Source of the DNA: Gilliamella apis
GTDB taxonomy: Bacteria; Pseudomonadota; Gammaproteobacteria; Enterobacterales; Orbaceae
Direction of reading: 5' to 3'
Length of the DNA: 44,870 nt
Assembly (NCBI RefSeq): GCF_002142155.1
Contig: NZ_NASD01000022.1
Span: 1-44,870, forward strand
The position numbers and the translations under genes were made by a program. The notes beneath the pieces were generated by a model. The model saw only the letters and a program-made list of their open reading frames with translations. It did no database searches and was not told where the DNA came from. Below are positions 9,077-20,414 of the stretch, one piece after another (the stretch's first letter is position 1; every line of letters begins with the position of its first letter).

Positions 9077-10036
9077 TTATTTCACCTCTTTTCCCATTGC
9101 TTGCAAATCGGCATGATAAGAAGAACGGACAAACGGCCCACAAGCAGCATGAGTGAATCCCATTGCCAAAGCAGTCTGTTTTAATTCTTCAAATTCTTGA
9201 GGTGATACATAACGCTCCACTGGTAAATGATATTTACTCGGTTGTAGATACTGACCTAAAGTTAACATAGTCACGCCATTACTGCGTAAATCTTTTAGTA
9301 CTTGAATGAGTTCTTCATTTGTTTCACCTAATCCAACCATTAAACCTGATTTTGTTGGAATATCTGGATGTCTTTCTTTGAAAGAAGCAAGTAATTTTAG
9401 CGATCCTTCATAATTAGCTCCAGGACGAATTTTTTTGTATAAACGAGGAATGTTCTCCAAATTATGGTTAAACACATCTGGTGGATTTTCGCTTAAAACC
9501 TCTACCGCTTCATCAATACACCCTCTGAAATCAGGTGTTAATGTTTCAACTTTGATATTCGGACTTAATGCGCGAATTTCTTGAGTACAAGATGCAAAAT
9601 GGCTAGCCCCTCCATCTTTTAAATCGTCTCGGTCAACAGATGTTATAACTACATAACGTAATTTCATCTCTTGAATCGTTAATGCAAGTTTATTTGGTTC
9701 TTCACGGTCAGGTGGTAATGGACGCCCATGAGCAACATCACAGAAAGGACAACGGCGAGTACAAATATCGCCTAAAATCATAAAAGTTGCTGTACCGTGA
9801 TTAAAGCATTCGGCCAAATTTGGGCAAGATGCTTCTTCGCACACTGAATGTAATCCATGCTTACGCATAGTGTTTTTAATATGGGCAATATTATCGTTAT
9901 GAGCAGATAATTTAATTCTCATCCAATCAGGTTTTTTTAATGGAGCGACTTCCTCAACCGTAATGGTTGGGATGAGACGCGTTTTATCAGCGTCACGATA
10001 TTTGGAACTACGGATTTGATTTTCAGTATTTTGCAT
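9077..10036 (-). CDS. lipA: Lipoyl synthase
   Basis: A radical-SAM enzyme that inserts two sulfurs into octanoyl groups on lipoyl domains. It has 319 residues. The auxiliary cluster cysteines are C66, C71 and C77 ([12 protein letters not shown]). The radical-SAM CxxxCxxC is C92, C96 and C99 (CTRRCPFC). The conserved C-terminal serine, in RSSYHAD, ligates the auxiliary cluster in homologs. It follows lipB by 10 bases, so they form an operon. The operon is divergent from the pyruvate dehydrogenase genes whose E2 subunit is the substrate. Confidence 0.97.
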   Translation of the reverse strand: MQNTENQIRSSKYRDADKTRLIPTITVEEVAPLKKPDWMRIKLSAHNDNIAHIKNTMRKHGLHSVCEEASCPNLAECFNHGTATFMILGDICTRRCPFCDVAHGRPLPPDREEPNKLALTIQEMKLRYVVITSVDRDDLKDGGASHFASCTQEIRALSPNIKVETLTPDFRGCIDEAVEVLSENPPDVFNHNLENIPRLYKKIRPGANYEGSLKLLASFKERHPDIPTKSGLMVGLGETNEELIQVLKDLRSNGVTMLTLGQYLQPSKYHLPVERYVSPQEFEELKQTALAMGFTHAACGPFVRSSYHADLQAMGKEVK

Positions 10037-10046
10037 ATTTAATATC

Positions 10047-10667
10047 TTAGTTGTTTGGTAACTGATTAATAAAATTATCAGTTAATAACCGGTTAATCTC
10101 TTGACGATCAATTTGTGCAATATGATGCTTCATATGAGTCATTTTTAAACCTGCATAGCCACACGGATTGATATAATTAAACGGTGTTAAATCCATATCA
10201 ATATTCAGCGCTAAACCATGTAATGTACATCCATGCTTAATATGTAATCCTAGTGAGCAGATTTTTTGTTGATTGATATAGACGCCAGGTGCATCCGATT
10301 TTGAATAAGCGGTAATGTTATAGTGTTGTAAAGTTTGAATAACACTATTTTCTAAATAACTAACCATATCTCGTATGCCTATTTTACGTCTTTTTAAATC
10401 AAACAAAATATACATAATTTGTTGGCCAGGGGCATGATAGGTAATTTGACCGCCACGATCAGTTTGTACCACTGGAATGTCAGTAGCGGTTAGTAAATGT
10501 TCAGGTTTACCAACTTTACCTTGAGTAAAAACCGGTAAATGCTCAACAAGCCAGATTTCGTCAATAGTTTGCGCATTACGCTGATTAGTAAAATTGTGCA
10601 TAGCTTGATAAGTTGACAAATAGGGCATCGTTCCCAACTGTTTAATTATCACGTTGTTATTTGGCAT
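10047..10667 (-). CDS. lipB: Octanoyl-ACP:protein octanoyltransferase
   Basis: Transfers octanoyl from ACP to lipoyl domains, giving the substrate for LipA. It has 206 residues. Catalytic Cys169 (in INPCGYAG) and Lys135 (in QQKICSLGL) fall at the same numbers as in E. coli LipB. The [12 protein letters not shown] motif is intact. First gene of lipB-lipA, with the ATG at 10667. Confidence 0.96.
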   Translation of the reverse strand: MPNNNVIIKQLGTMPYLSTYQAMHNFTNQRNAQTIDEIWLVEHLPVFTQGKVGKPEHLLTATDIPVVQTDRGGQITYHAPGQQIMYILFDLKRRKIGIRDMVSYLENSVIQTLQHYNITAYSKSDAPGVYINQQKICSLGLHIKHGCTLHGLALNIDMDLTPFNYINPCGYAGLKMTHMKHHIAQIDRQEINRLLTDNFINQLPNN

Positions 10668-10733
10668 AGTTTGCGTTTATTCAGTCATCATTTATCAATA
10701 AATTAACAACTATATAGCAGATTTTACTATAAC

Positions 10734-10763
10734 TTGACAACCGCTAAGTATTCAAGGTATAAC
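10734..10763 (+). promoter_or_regulatory. Candidate promoter of the aceEF-lpdA operon
   Basis: A consensus TTGACA (10734-10739) and TATAAC (10758-10763) are spaced by 18 bases. The site is about 280 bases upstream of aceE, leaving a long leader. The rest of the 10668-11043 gap holds no gene that I can see; no pdhR regulator gene is present. Confidence 0.5.
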
Positions 10764-11043
10764 TCACAGGGTAATATTCTTTCCAATCTCATGAGTTAAA
10801 TTGACTTATATCAAATAATTATCTATTAATCTAAATTAATGATTGAAATAGTTGATTGTTTTAATAGGAATTAACATTCTTTTCTAGACGGTGGTTTGCT
10901 TTACTTTTTAATGGAAAATGGCAGACTTATATCATTAAAGCATCCGTAATGCGAAAGTTGGAGCTTGTAATTTTAGTTATGGCGTCTGTTATAGCTAAGG
11001 ATAGCAAAAACTGCATTTTTTAAAACAAAAAAGAGGTTTTTAT

Positions 11044-13710
11044 ATGTCGGACATGCAAATGAATGATATCGATCCAGTTGAAACTAAAGATTGGCTGGAA
11101 AGTTTAGATTCTATTATTCGTGAAGAAGGCGTCGAACGTGCCCAATATATTATTGAGCAAATTGTCAATAAAGCCAGAGATGGTGGAGTTCCTTTACTTT
11201 TCGGTTCATCAACTAGTAACTATATTAATACTATCCCTGTCGATGAACAACCAGCCTATCCAGGTGATTGGGAAATTGAAAGACGCATCCGTTCCATTGT
11301 TCGTTGGAATGCAATGATGATGGTTCTTCGAGCTTCTAAAAAAGATTTAGAACTGGGTGGTCACATGGCATCATTCCAATCTGCAGCGACATTTTATGAA
11401 GTCTGTTTTAACCATTTTTTCCGTGCTCGCAATGAAAAAGATGGTGGTGACTTAATTTATTTCCAAGGTCATATCTCTCCAGGTATTTATTCTCGGGCAT
11501 TTATTGAAGGCCGATTAACCGAAGAACAATTAGATAATTTCCGTCAAGAAGTGCATGGTAAAGGATTATCATCTTATCCTCATCCAAAATTAATGCCTGA
11601 GTTTTGGCAATTTCCAACTGTTTCAATGGGATTAGGCCCAGTTAGTGCTATTTACCAAGCTCGCTTTTTAAAATATCTGAATCATCGTGGATTGAAAGAT
11701 ACCACTGAACAAACCGTTTACGCATTTTTAGGTGATGGCGAGATGGATGAGCCAGAATCAAAAGGTGCAATTACAATTGCTACACGTGAAAAATTGGATA
11801 ACTTAGTATTTGTCATTAACTGTAATTTACAACGCTTAGATGGTCCAGTTACCGGTAATGGCAAAATTGTTAATGAATTAGAAGGCGTATTTGCTGGTGC
11901 TGGTTGGAATGTAATTAAAGTGCTTTGGGGTGATCGCTGGGATAAATTATTACAAAAAGATAAATCAGGAAAATTAATTCGCTTAATGAATGAAACGCTT
12001 GATGGTGATTACCAAACCTTTAAATCTAAAGATGGTGCTTATGTTCGTGAGCATTTCTTTGGTAAATATCCAGAAACTGCAGAATTAGTAAAAGATATGT
12101 CTGATGAAGAAATATTCAGACTTAATCGTGGTGGTCAAGATCCTGAAAAAATGTTTGCAGCATTTGCTAGAGCAAAAGAAACCAAAGATCGTCCAACAGT
12201 GATTTTAGCACATACTATTAAAGGTTATGGTATGGGTGCAGCAGCAGAAGCTAAGAACATTGCGCACCAAGTGAAAAAAATGAATATGGATGGTGTTCGT
12301 CATGTTCGTGACTTCTTCAATATTCCAGTTACTGATGATGCACTTGAAAAATTACCTTACATTAAATTTGAAGAACATACTCCTGAATACAAATATATTC
12401 ATGAACGTCGTCAAGCCCTACATGGTTATGTGCCGTCAAGATTGACTAAATTCTCAGGAACTGTATCAATTCCTCCTTTAACTGAATTTGCACCATTACT
12501 TGAAGCGCAATCGAAAGAAATTTCAACCACAATTGCCTTTGTTCGTGCACTTAACATTATGTTAAAAGATAAAGAATTAGCGCCTCGTTTAGTGCCGATT
12601 CTTGCTGACGAAGCTCGTACCTTTGGGATGGAAGGCTTATTCCGTCAGATAGGGATTTATAATCCACATGGTCAACAATATACGCCGCAAGATAAAGAAC
12701 AAGTTGCTTACTATCGTGAAGACGAGAAAGGCCAAATCTTGCAAGAAGGCATTAATGAATGTGGCGCAACTGCATCATGGATTGCCGCGGCAACATCGTA
12801 CAGCACTAATGATTACCCAATGATTCCATTTTACATCTATTACTCAATGTTTGGTTTCCAACGTATTGGTGATTTGATGTGGGCAGCTGGTGATCAACAA
12901 GCGCGTGGCTTTATGATCGGCGGTACTTCTGGCCGAACAACCTTAAATGGTGAAGGCTTACAACATCAAGATGGTCATAGTCATATTCAAGCGTTAACTA
13001 TCCCTAACTGTGTATCTTATGATCCGGCTTATGCATATGAAGTTGCTGTTATTATGCAAGATGGTTTACGTCGCATGTATGGTGAACAAGAAAATGTTTA
13101 CTATTATATTACTACACTTAATGAAAACTATGCTCAACCTGCAATGCCAGAAGGGGCAGAAGAGGGTATCCGTCGTGGTATTTATAAATTAGATACTGTT
13201 GAAGGACAACAAGGTAAACCTACTGTTCAATTATTAGGTTCTGGTTCAATATTACGCCATGTTCGTGAAGCTGCAGATATTCTAGCTAAAAATTACGGTA
13301 TTAGCTCAGAAGTGTATAGTGTAACTTCGTTCACCGAATTAGCTAGAGATGGTCAAGATTGTGAACGTTACAATATGTTACATCCGAGTGAACCAGCGAA
13401 AGTTCCTTATGTTGCTCAAATAATGAATAATAATCCAGCAGTTGTTTCAACTGATTATATGAAACTTTATGCAGAACAAATTCGTGGATTTGTACCCGCA
13501 GAAAGCTACAGAGTATTAGGTACTGATGGATTTGGTCGCAGTGACAGCCGAGAAAATTTACGTCATCATTTTGAAGTCGATGCATCTTATGTTGTGATTG
13601 CCGCATTAGGAGAACTAGCTAAACGTGGTGATATTCAAACAAGTGTTGTTGAAGACGCGATTAAAAAGTTCGACATCAATGCTGATAAGCTCAATCCACG
13701 TAATGCATAA
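11044..13710 (+). CDS. aceE: Pyruvate dehydrogenase E1 (homodimeric)
   Basis: A thiamine-diphosphate-dependent E1 that decarboxylates pyruvate and acetylates the lipoyl arm of AceF. The 888-residue length is that of gammaproteobacterial homodimeric E1 (E. coli 887). The TPP/Mg motif begins GDGEMDEPESKGA and runs to the CNLQRLDGPV segment. The active-site loop includes HTIKGYGMG, and HQDGHSH is present in the middle domain. The ATG at 11044 has a GAGG Shine-Dalgarno. aceF follows after 13 bases, so this is the first gene of aceE-aceF-lpdA. Confidence 0.98.
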   Translation: MSDMQMNDIDPVETKDWLESLDSIIREEGVERAQYIIEQIVNKARDGGVPLLFGSSTSNYINTIPVDEQPAYPGDWEIERRIRSIVRWNAMMMVLRASKKDLELGGHMASFQSAATFYEVCFNHFFRARNEKDGGDLIYFQGHISPGIYSRAFIEGRLTEEQLDNFRQEVHGKGLSSYPHPKLMPEFWQFPTVSMGLGPVSAIYQARFLKYLNHRGLKDTTEQTVYAFLGDGEMDEPESKGAITIATREKLDNLVFVINCNLQRLDGPVTGNGKIVNELEGVFAGAGWNVIKVLWGDRWDKLLQKDKSGKLIRLMNETLDGDYQTFKSKDGAYVREHFFGKYPETAELVKDMSDEEIFRLNRGGQDPEKMFAAFARAKETKDRPTVILAHTIKGYGMGAAAEAKNIAHQVKKMNMDGVRHVRDFFNIPVTDDALEKLPYIKFEEHTPEYKYIHERRQALHGYVPSRLTKFSGTVSIPPLTEFAPLLEAQSKEISTTIAFVRALNIMLKDKELAPRLVPILADEARTFGMEGLFRQIGIYNPHGQQYTPQDKEQVAYYREDEKGQILQEGINECGATASWIAAATSYSTNDYPMIPFYIYYSMFGFQRIGDLMWAAGDQQARGFMIGGTSGRTTLNGEGLQHQDGHSHIQALTIPNCVSYDPAYAYEVAVIMQDGLRRMYGEQENVYYYITTLNENYAQPAMPEGAEEGIRRGIYKLDTVEGQQGKPTVQLLGSGSILRHVREAADILAKNYGISSEVYSVTSFTELARDGQDCERYNMLHPSEPAKVPYVAQIMNNNPAVVSTDYMKLYAEQIRGFVPAESYRVLGTDGFGRSDSRENLRHHFEVDASYVVIAALGELAKRGDIQTSVVEDAIKKFDINADKLNPRNA

Positions 13711-13723
13711 GAGGTAAAAAATA

Positions 13724-15316
13724 ATGACTATTGAAATAAAATTACCCGATATCGGAAGTGATGAAGTTGAAGTAACAGAGATTTTAGTTAAAGTTGGCGA
13801 CAAAGTGGATGTAGATCAATCGCTATTGACCGTCGAAGGTGATAAAGCGTCAATGGAAATTCCTGCTCCACAAGCAGGAATTGTAAAATCAATCATTGTT
13901 AAAATCGGCGATAAAGTTACCACTGGTGTAAGTATTATGGAATTTGATGACAGCGAAACAGAGGCTGCAGCAGATAAACAACAAACGACCGCACCAGTTG
14001 CCGCATCATCAGCAGCCCCAAGCGCAAGCCAAGTGGTTGATGTTAATGTACCTGATATTGGTGGTGATGAAGTTGAGGTCACTGAAATTTTAGTTAAAGT
14101 TGGTGATTCAGTTTCCGTTGATGATTCTCTTATAACAGTAGAAGGCGATAAAGCCTCAATGGAAGTGCCTGCTACTATTGCCGGTGTTGTGAAAAGCATT
14201 TCAGTAAAAATTGGTGATAAAGTTAAAACTGGCTCAAAAATTATGGAATTTGAGACAGTAGCTAGCAGTGCACCAGTAAAAACTGATGTCGCACCTGTGG
14301 CAGCAGAAAAACCAGCTACTGCAGCTCCAGTTGTGAATACTAACAATAATTCTGCTGCGCCAGCCACACCTGCAAATACCAATGAATTTGTAGAAAATGA
14401 TGCTTATGCACATGCAACTCCTTCTGTTCGTCGTTTAGCTCGCGAGTTTGGTGTTAACCTTGCTAAGGTACAACCGACTGGCCCTAAACATCGTATTTTA
14501 CGTGAAGATATTCAAGCTTACGTAAAAAATGCTGTCAAACAGGTTGAAAATGGTGGCGCTGGCGGTGCATTACCTGGCTTATTACCGTGGCCAAAAGTTG
14601 ATTTTAGTAAATTTGGTGAAGTTGAATCATTGCCATTAACTAAAATTCAAAAAGTATCAGGTGCCAACTTACATCGTAATTGGGTAATGATTCCACATGT
14701 TACTGAGTTTGATGAAACAGATATCACTGAATTAGAAGCTTTCCGTAAACAACAAAATGCCGAAGCGGAAAAGAAAAAACTGGATCTGAAAATTACGCCA
14801 CTAGTGTTTATTATGAAAGCAGTAGCCAGCGCTTTAACCGCTTATCCTCGTTTTAATAGTTCATTGTCTGAAGATGCACAAACTCTTATCATCAAAAAAT
14901 ACATTAATATCGGTGTAGCCGTTGATACGCCTAATGGTTTAGTTGTGCCGGTATTTAAAGATGTGAATAAAAAAGGCATTATTGAACTTTCTCGGGAACT
15001 TGCAGAAATTTCCAAAAAAGCTCGTGATGGCAAACTAACCGGTAGTGATATGCAAGGTGGTTGTTTCACCATTTCTAGCCTTGGTGGTATCGGAACGACT
15101 TCATTTACACCAATTGTAAATGCACCTGAAGTAGGTATTTTAGGTGTATCTCGTTCTAGTATGAAACCAATTTGGAATGGTAAAGAATTTACACCACGTC
15201 TAATGTTACCTTTATCATTATCATTCGATCACCGAGTAATTGACGGGGCTGATGGTGCACGCTTCTTAAGCCATATTGTTAATGTTTTATCCGACTTACG
15301 TCGATTAGTGATGTAG
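13724..15316 (+). CDS. aceF: Dihydrolipoamide acetyltransferase E2 (two lipoyl domains)
   Basis: Core of the pyruvate dehydrogenase complex; passes acetyl from lipoamide to CoA. It has 530 residues. There are two lipoyl domains with lysines K41 and K143, both in VEGDKASME. Ala/Pro-rich linkers separate them, and a peripheral subunit-binding domain (about 229-267) follows. The catalytic domain carries His503 and Asp507 in [13 protein letters not shown]. coli AceF has three lipoyl domains and 630 residues, so this one has one domain fewer. The two lipoyl domains are close copies at protein level, as expected from duplication. The gap to lpdA is 16 bases. Confidence 0.97.
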   Translation: MTIEIKLPDIGSDEVEVTEILVKVGDKVDVDQSLLTVEGDKASMEIPAPQAGIVKSIIVKIGDKVTTGVSIMEFDDSETEAAADKQQTTAPVAASSAAPSASQVVDVNVPDIGGDEVEVTEILVKVGDSVSVDDSLITVEGDKASMEVPATIAGVVKSISVKIGDKVKTGSKIMEFETVASSAPVKTDVAPVAAEKPATAAPVVNTNNNSAAPATPANTNEFVENDAYAHATPSVRRLAREFGVNLAKVQPTGPKHRILREDIQAYVKNAVKQVENGGAGGALPGLLPWPKVDFSKFGEVESLPLTKIQKVSGANLHRNWVMIPHVTEFDETDITELEAFRKQQNAEAEKKKLDLKITPLVFIMKAVASALTAYPRFNSSLSEDAQTLIIKKYINIGVAVDTPNGLVVPVFKDVNKKGIIELSRELAEISKKARDGKLTGSDMQGGCFTISSLGGIGTTSFTPIVNAPEVGILGVSRSSMKPIWNGKEFTPRLMLPLSLSFDHRVIDGADGARFLSHIVNVLSDLRRLVM

Positions 15317-15332
15317 TGGGGGGAAATTAATT

Positions 15333-16757
15333 ATGAGTCAAGAAGTTAAAACACAAGTTGTTGTCTTAGGAGCTGGTCCAGCGGGTTATTCTGCTGCCTT
15401 CCGAGCAGCCGATCTTGGATTAGATGTTACCTTAGTAGAACGTTATTCAACTTTAGGTGGTGTTTGTTTAAATGTTGGTTGTATTCCATCTAAAGCATTA
15501 CTCCATGTTGCCAAAGTAATGGATGAAGCAAAATCATTGACTGAACATGGTATTCATTTTGGTACGCCTAAACTTGAATTAGATAAAGTTCGTGGTTGGA
15601 AAGAAAAAGTTATAAATCAACTAACTAATGGACTTGCAGGCATGGCTAAAATGCGTAAAGTCAATGTTATTCAAGGTGAAGCACAATTCACTGGTAGTCA
15701 TACCATGGATGTTACTTCATCCAAAGGTATAACTAAAATTACTTTTGATAATGCTATCATTGCCGCTGGTTCAAGACCGATAACTTTACCATTTATCCCA
15801 CATGAAGATCCTCGCATTTGGGATTCGACAGATGCATTAGCATTAACTACTATTCCTAAAAAACTACTTTTAATGGGTGGTGGTATTATCGGTTTAGAAA
15901 TGGGGACGGTTTATCATGCATTAGGCTCAGAGGTAGATGTGGTTGAAATGCTTGATCAGGTCATTCCAGCAGCCGATAAAGATGTGGTGAAAGTCTTTAC
16001 TAAACAAATTCAAAAGAAATTTACTTTAAGATTAGAAACTAAAGTAAGTACTGTTGAAGCAAAACATGATGCAATTTATGTCACCATGGAGAAAAAAGAC
16101 GGAACCATTGAAACTCATACTTATGATGCGGTACTAGTGGCAATAGGTCGTACTCCAAATGGTAAACTGATCAACGCTGAAAAAGCCGGTGTAAATGTGA
16201 CTGATCGTGGCTTTATCGAAGTCGATAAACAGATGAGAACGAATGTGCCTCATATTTATGCTATTGGTGATATTGTTGGTCAACCGATGCTAGCGCATAA
16301 AGGTGTTCATGAAGGTCATGTGGCAGCAGAAGTTATTGCTGGTAAAAAACATTATTTTGATCCAAAAACTATACCATCAATTGCTTATACTGAACCTGAA
16401 GTTGCTTGGGTAGGTTTAACTGAAAAAGAAGCAAAAGCAAAAGGTTTAGATTATGAGGTTGCTATATTCCCATGGGCGGCATCAGGTCGAGCGATTGCTT
16501 CTGATTGTTCAGAAGGGATGACTAAATTAATCTTTAATAAAGCTGATAATCGTCTTCTTGGTGGTGCTATCGTAGGGGCAAATGGTGGTGAATTGCTTGG
16601 TGAAATTACCTTAGCTGTTGAAATGGGATGTGATGCAGAAGATATTGCCTTAACCATCCATGCTCACCCAACGTTACATGAATCAATAGGTTTAGCGTCT
16701 GAGATTTATGAAGGATCGATAACTGATTTGCCGAATGCGAAAGCAGTTAAAAAATAG
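15333..16757 (+). CDS. lpdA: Dihydrolipoamide dehydrogenase E3
   Basis: A flavoprotein that reoxidises dihydrolipoamide with NAD+ for the pyruvate, and probably the 2-oxoglutarate and glycine-cleavage, complexes. It has 474 residues, equal to E. coli Lpd. The redox disulfide is C45/C50 (CLNVGC), the FAD motif GAGPAG is at 13-18, and the NAD motif GGGIIGLE is in the middle. The C-terminal catalytic pair is His445-Glu450 (HPTLHE). The Shine-Dalgarno is a strong GGGGGAA. Last gene of the operon, followed by a clear terminator. Confidence 0.98.
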   Translation: MSQEVKTQVVVLGAGPAGYSAAFRAADLGLDVTLVERYSTLGGVCLNVGCIPSKALLHVAKVMDEAKSLTEHGIHFGTPKLELDKVRGWKEKVINQLTNGLAGMAKMRKVNVIQGEAQFTGSHTMDVTSSKGITKITFDNAIIAAGSRPITLPFIPHEDPRIWDSTDALALTTIPKKLLLMGGGIIGLEMGTVYHALGSEVDVVEMLDQVIPAADKDVVKVFTKQIQKKFTLRLETKVSTVEAKHDAIYVTMEKKDGTIETHTYDAVLVAIGRTPNGKLINAEKAGVNVTDRGFIEVDKQMRTNVPHIYAIGDIVGQPMLAHKGVHEGHVAAEVIAGKKHYFDPKTIPSIAYTEPEVAWVGLTEKEAKAKGLDYEVAIFPWAASGRAIASDCSEGMTKLIFNKADNRLLGGAIVGANGGELLGEITLAVEMGCDAEDIALTIHAHPTLHESIGLASEIYEGSITDLPNAKAVKK

Positions 16758-16788
16758 AGACTTTTTATTTTATTGTTATCATTGAAAT

Positions 16789-16821
16789 AATGCCGTTAGT
16801 TTGCTAACGGCATTTTATTTT
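16789..16821 (+). terminator. Intrinsic terminator of the aceEF-lpdA operon
   Basis: An 11-bp perfect stem (16789-16799 with 16804-16814) with a TTTG loop is followed by a T-rich tract, about 30 bases after the lpdA stop. Confidence 0.9.
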
Positions 16822-16872
16822 TCTAATCAAGATTTTTAAAAATTTAAAATATTCAATATATTGGGTTATGGC

Positions 16873-17014
16873 TTAAAAAGCATCCAAATCAATAACATCA
16901 TCAATCATAATGATGTTCATCATAGGGATAAACATTAAAGCCAAATTAAATACTACAGAGTCCTACGAAATTATCTGTACCAAACTCATTTAATCTTAAT
17001 AGAAAATTTTGAGG
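16873..17014 (-). pseudogene. Short coding remnant, possibly immunity-protein-like
   Basis: On the minus strand one frame reads FLLRLNEFGTDNFVGLCSI then a stop, continuing as FGFNVYPYDEHHYD. After a one-base shift it ends DDVIDLDAF before a stop at 16873. The pattern (a Phe-Gly-Thr-Asp motif, then a Tyr-x-Tyr-Asp-x-His stretch) recalls SMI1/KNR4-type immunity proteins, but the match is weak. It abuts a copy of the short motif also seen around 40.5-43.7 kb, which fits a decayed accessory insertion between lpdA and prfA. I see no other gene in 16822-17180. Confidence 0.3.
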
Positions 17015-17027
17015 AAAGGGGTTTTTT
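17009..17027 (+). repeat. Short interspersed motif, copy 1
   Basis: TTGAGGAAAGGGGTTTTTT: a variant of the motif TTGAGGAACGGGGTTTTT that occurs four more times at 40568, 40956, 43235 and 43645. This copy is isolated, more than 23 kb from the others, and next to a coding remnant. Confidence 0.5.
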
Positions 17028-17180
17028 AATCAAAAATAACCAACTAATTTTAAAATAAATATAAAAAATAACCTTATATTAATGATTATTTCGCTATTAT
17101 AAGTAGGAACTGTATTTTAAAGGCAATTAAGTATATAATGCCGGGCTAATTCATTTAATCATTAGCCAAAATACAGAGTT

Positions 17181-18262
17181 ATGAAACCTTCAATTATCAG
17201 CAAGTTGGAAACGTTACAAGAGCGTTACGAAGAGGTTCAAGCATTACTATCTGATGCAGCGGTTATAGCCGATCAAAACCGATTTCGTACCCTTTCAAAA
17301 GAATATGCGCAGTTAACCGATGTGGTTAAATGCTTCGCTAATTGGAAGCAGACACAAGAAGATATTGAAACTGCCAAAATGATGCTTTCTGATCCAGAAA
17401 TGAGTGAAATGGCTCAAGAAGAGTTAAACGAAGCATTAAGCCAAGTAGAACAGCAAGAAAAACAATTACAAGTTCTATTGTTACCTAAAGATCCAAACGA
17501 TGATTACAACTGTTTTGTTGAAGTCCGAGCCGGTACTGGTGGTGATGAAGCGGCTATTTTTGCTGGTGATTTAGCCAGAATGTATACTCGCTATGCTGAA
17601 TCTCGCAATTGGCGTGTCGAAATCATGAGTTCAAATGATGGAGAACATGGCGGATACAAAGAAGTTATCATGCTAGTGAGTGGTGATGGTGTATATGGAC
17701 AGTTAAAATTTGAATCTGGTGGCCACCGAGTTCAACGTGTACCAGAGACTGAATCACAAGGACGAATACACACATCGGCCTGTACTGTTGCTGTTTTACC
17801 AGAAATTCCAGAGGCTGAAATGCCAGAAATCAATCCTGCAGATTTGAAAATTGATACTTATCGATCATCAGGGGCAGGTGGTCAGCATGTTAATACTACT
17901 GATTCAGCAATTCGTATTACCCATATTCCAACTGGCATTGTAGTTGAATGTCAGGATGAACGTTCACAGCACAAAAATAAAGCTAAGGCGATGTCGGTAT
18001 TGGCTGCCCGTATTCAAGATGCTGAAATGCGTAAACGTCAACAAGAGGAAGCATCAACCAGACGTAATTTACTTGGTTCAGGTGATCGTTCAGATCGTAT
18101 TCGAACTTATAACTATCCTCAAGGTCGAGTTACAGATCATCGTATCAATCTTACTATTTATCGTCTTGATGAGGTCATGGAAGGTAAATTGGATATGTTG
18201 ATTGAACCAATTGTACAAGAATATCAAGCAGATCAACTTGCAGCGTTAGCGGAACAGGATGA

Positions 18263-18266
<4 letters not shown>
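17181..18266 (+). CDS. prfA: Peptide chain release factor 1
   Basis: Reads UAA and UAG stop codons and triggers peptidyl-tRNA hydrolysis. It has 361 residues. The GGQ loop is at 233-235 (GAGGQHVN), with Gln235 the PrmC methylation target. The PxT codon-recognition tripeptide is PET (188-190) where E. coli has PAT; the middle residue varies within the family. A TATAAT at 17134 lies about 40 bases upstream. hemA, the usual upstream neighbour in E. coli, is absent. The TGA stop overlaps the prmC start by 4 bases (ATGA). Confidence 0.97.
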
Positions 18267-19971
<1,705 letters not shown>

Positions 19972-19997
19972 TTTAACTTCAAAATGACTAATTATTA

Positions 19998-20025
19998 AGA
20001 GAAATGCTATGCATTTCTCTTTTTT
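19998..20025 (+). terminator. Intrinsic terminator after kdsA
   Basis: A 10-bp perfect stem (19998-20007 with 20011-20020), loop TAT, then a T-run from 20021. Confidence 0.92.
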
Positions 20026-20191
20026 ATTGCCTGTTTTTTATCAACGACTTGTTTTTAATTATTACTCTTTGCTAATTCCTTTCTTAATGTCATCGCCATG
20101 TCATCACTCCAAAAGTTATAAAAAATAATTAATTTATTCTGTAAAAAAAGCGTGGCGAATTTCACAAAAAAAAGCCAAATTTTTATTTTTT

Positions 20192-20209
20192 TGGTGATTC
20201 AGATCACGA
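20192..20209 (+). promoter_or_regulatory. Candidate CRP site upstream of the chitin genes
   Basis: GGTGATTCAGATCACGA keeps the TGA-N6-TCA core of the CRP consensus with partial outer symmetry. It lies about 205 bases before the chitoporin ATG in the 20026-20414 gap, which holds no gene I can support. E. coli chiP is under CRP and NagC control; no clear NagC operator is visible here. Confidence 0.5.
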
Positions 20210-20414
20210 ATTTAGATTAATTAATTTGCGAACTAAAATATGTTTATGCATTATAAAAATACATATTTATCCTATTTCTACCTTAAATATGTTTCAAAAA
20301 TGTTGTTTAGATAGCAATTCAATGTAGTAATAAATTCAGTTTGACTTATAAAAACCAATTAGCTATTAGGGAATTTAGTGGTCAGTTACACAGTATAATT
20401 TTAGGGAAGCAACT

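Noticed and set aside
13816-14382. 188-codon minus-strand frame inside aceF
   Set aside because: It is the mirror of the duplicated, Ala/Val-rich lipoyl domains and linkers; the forward gene is certain.
20026-20414. ChiX-type sRNA target or NagC operator in the chitin operon leader
   Set aside because: Both are known for E. coli chiP, but I could not find a convincing match in this AT-rich leader.
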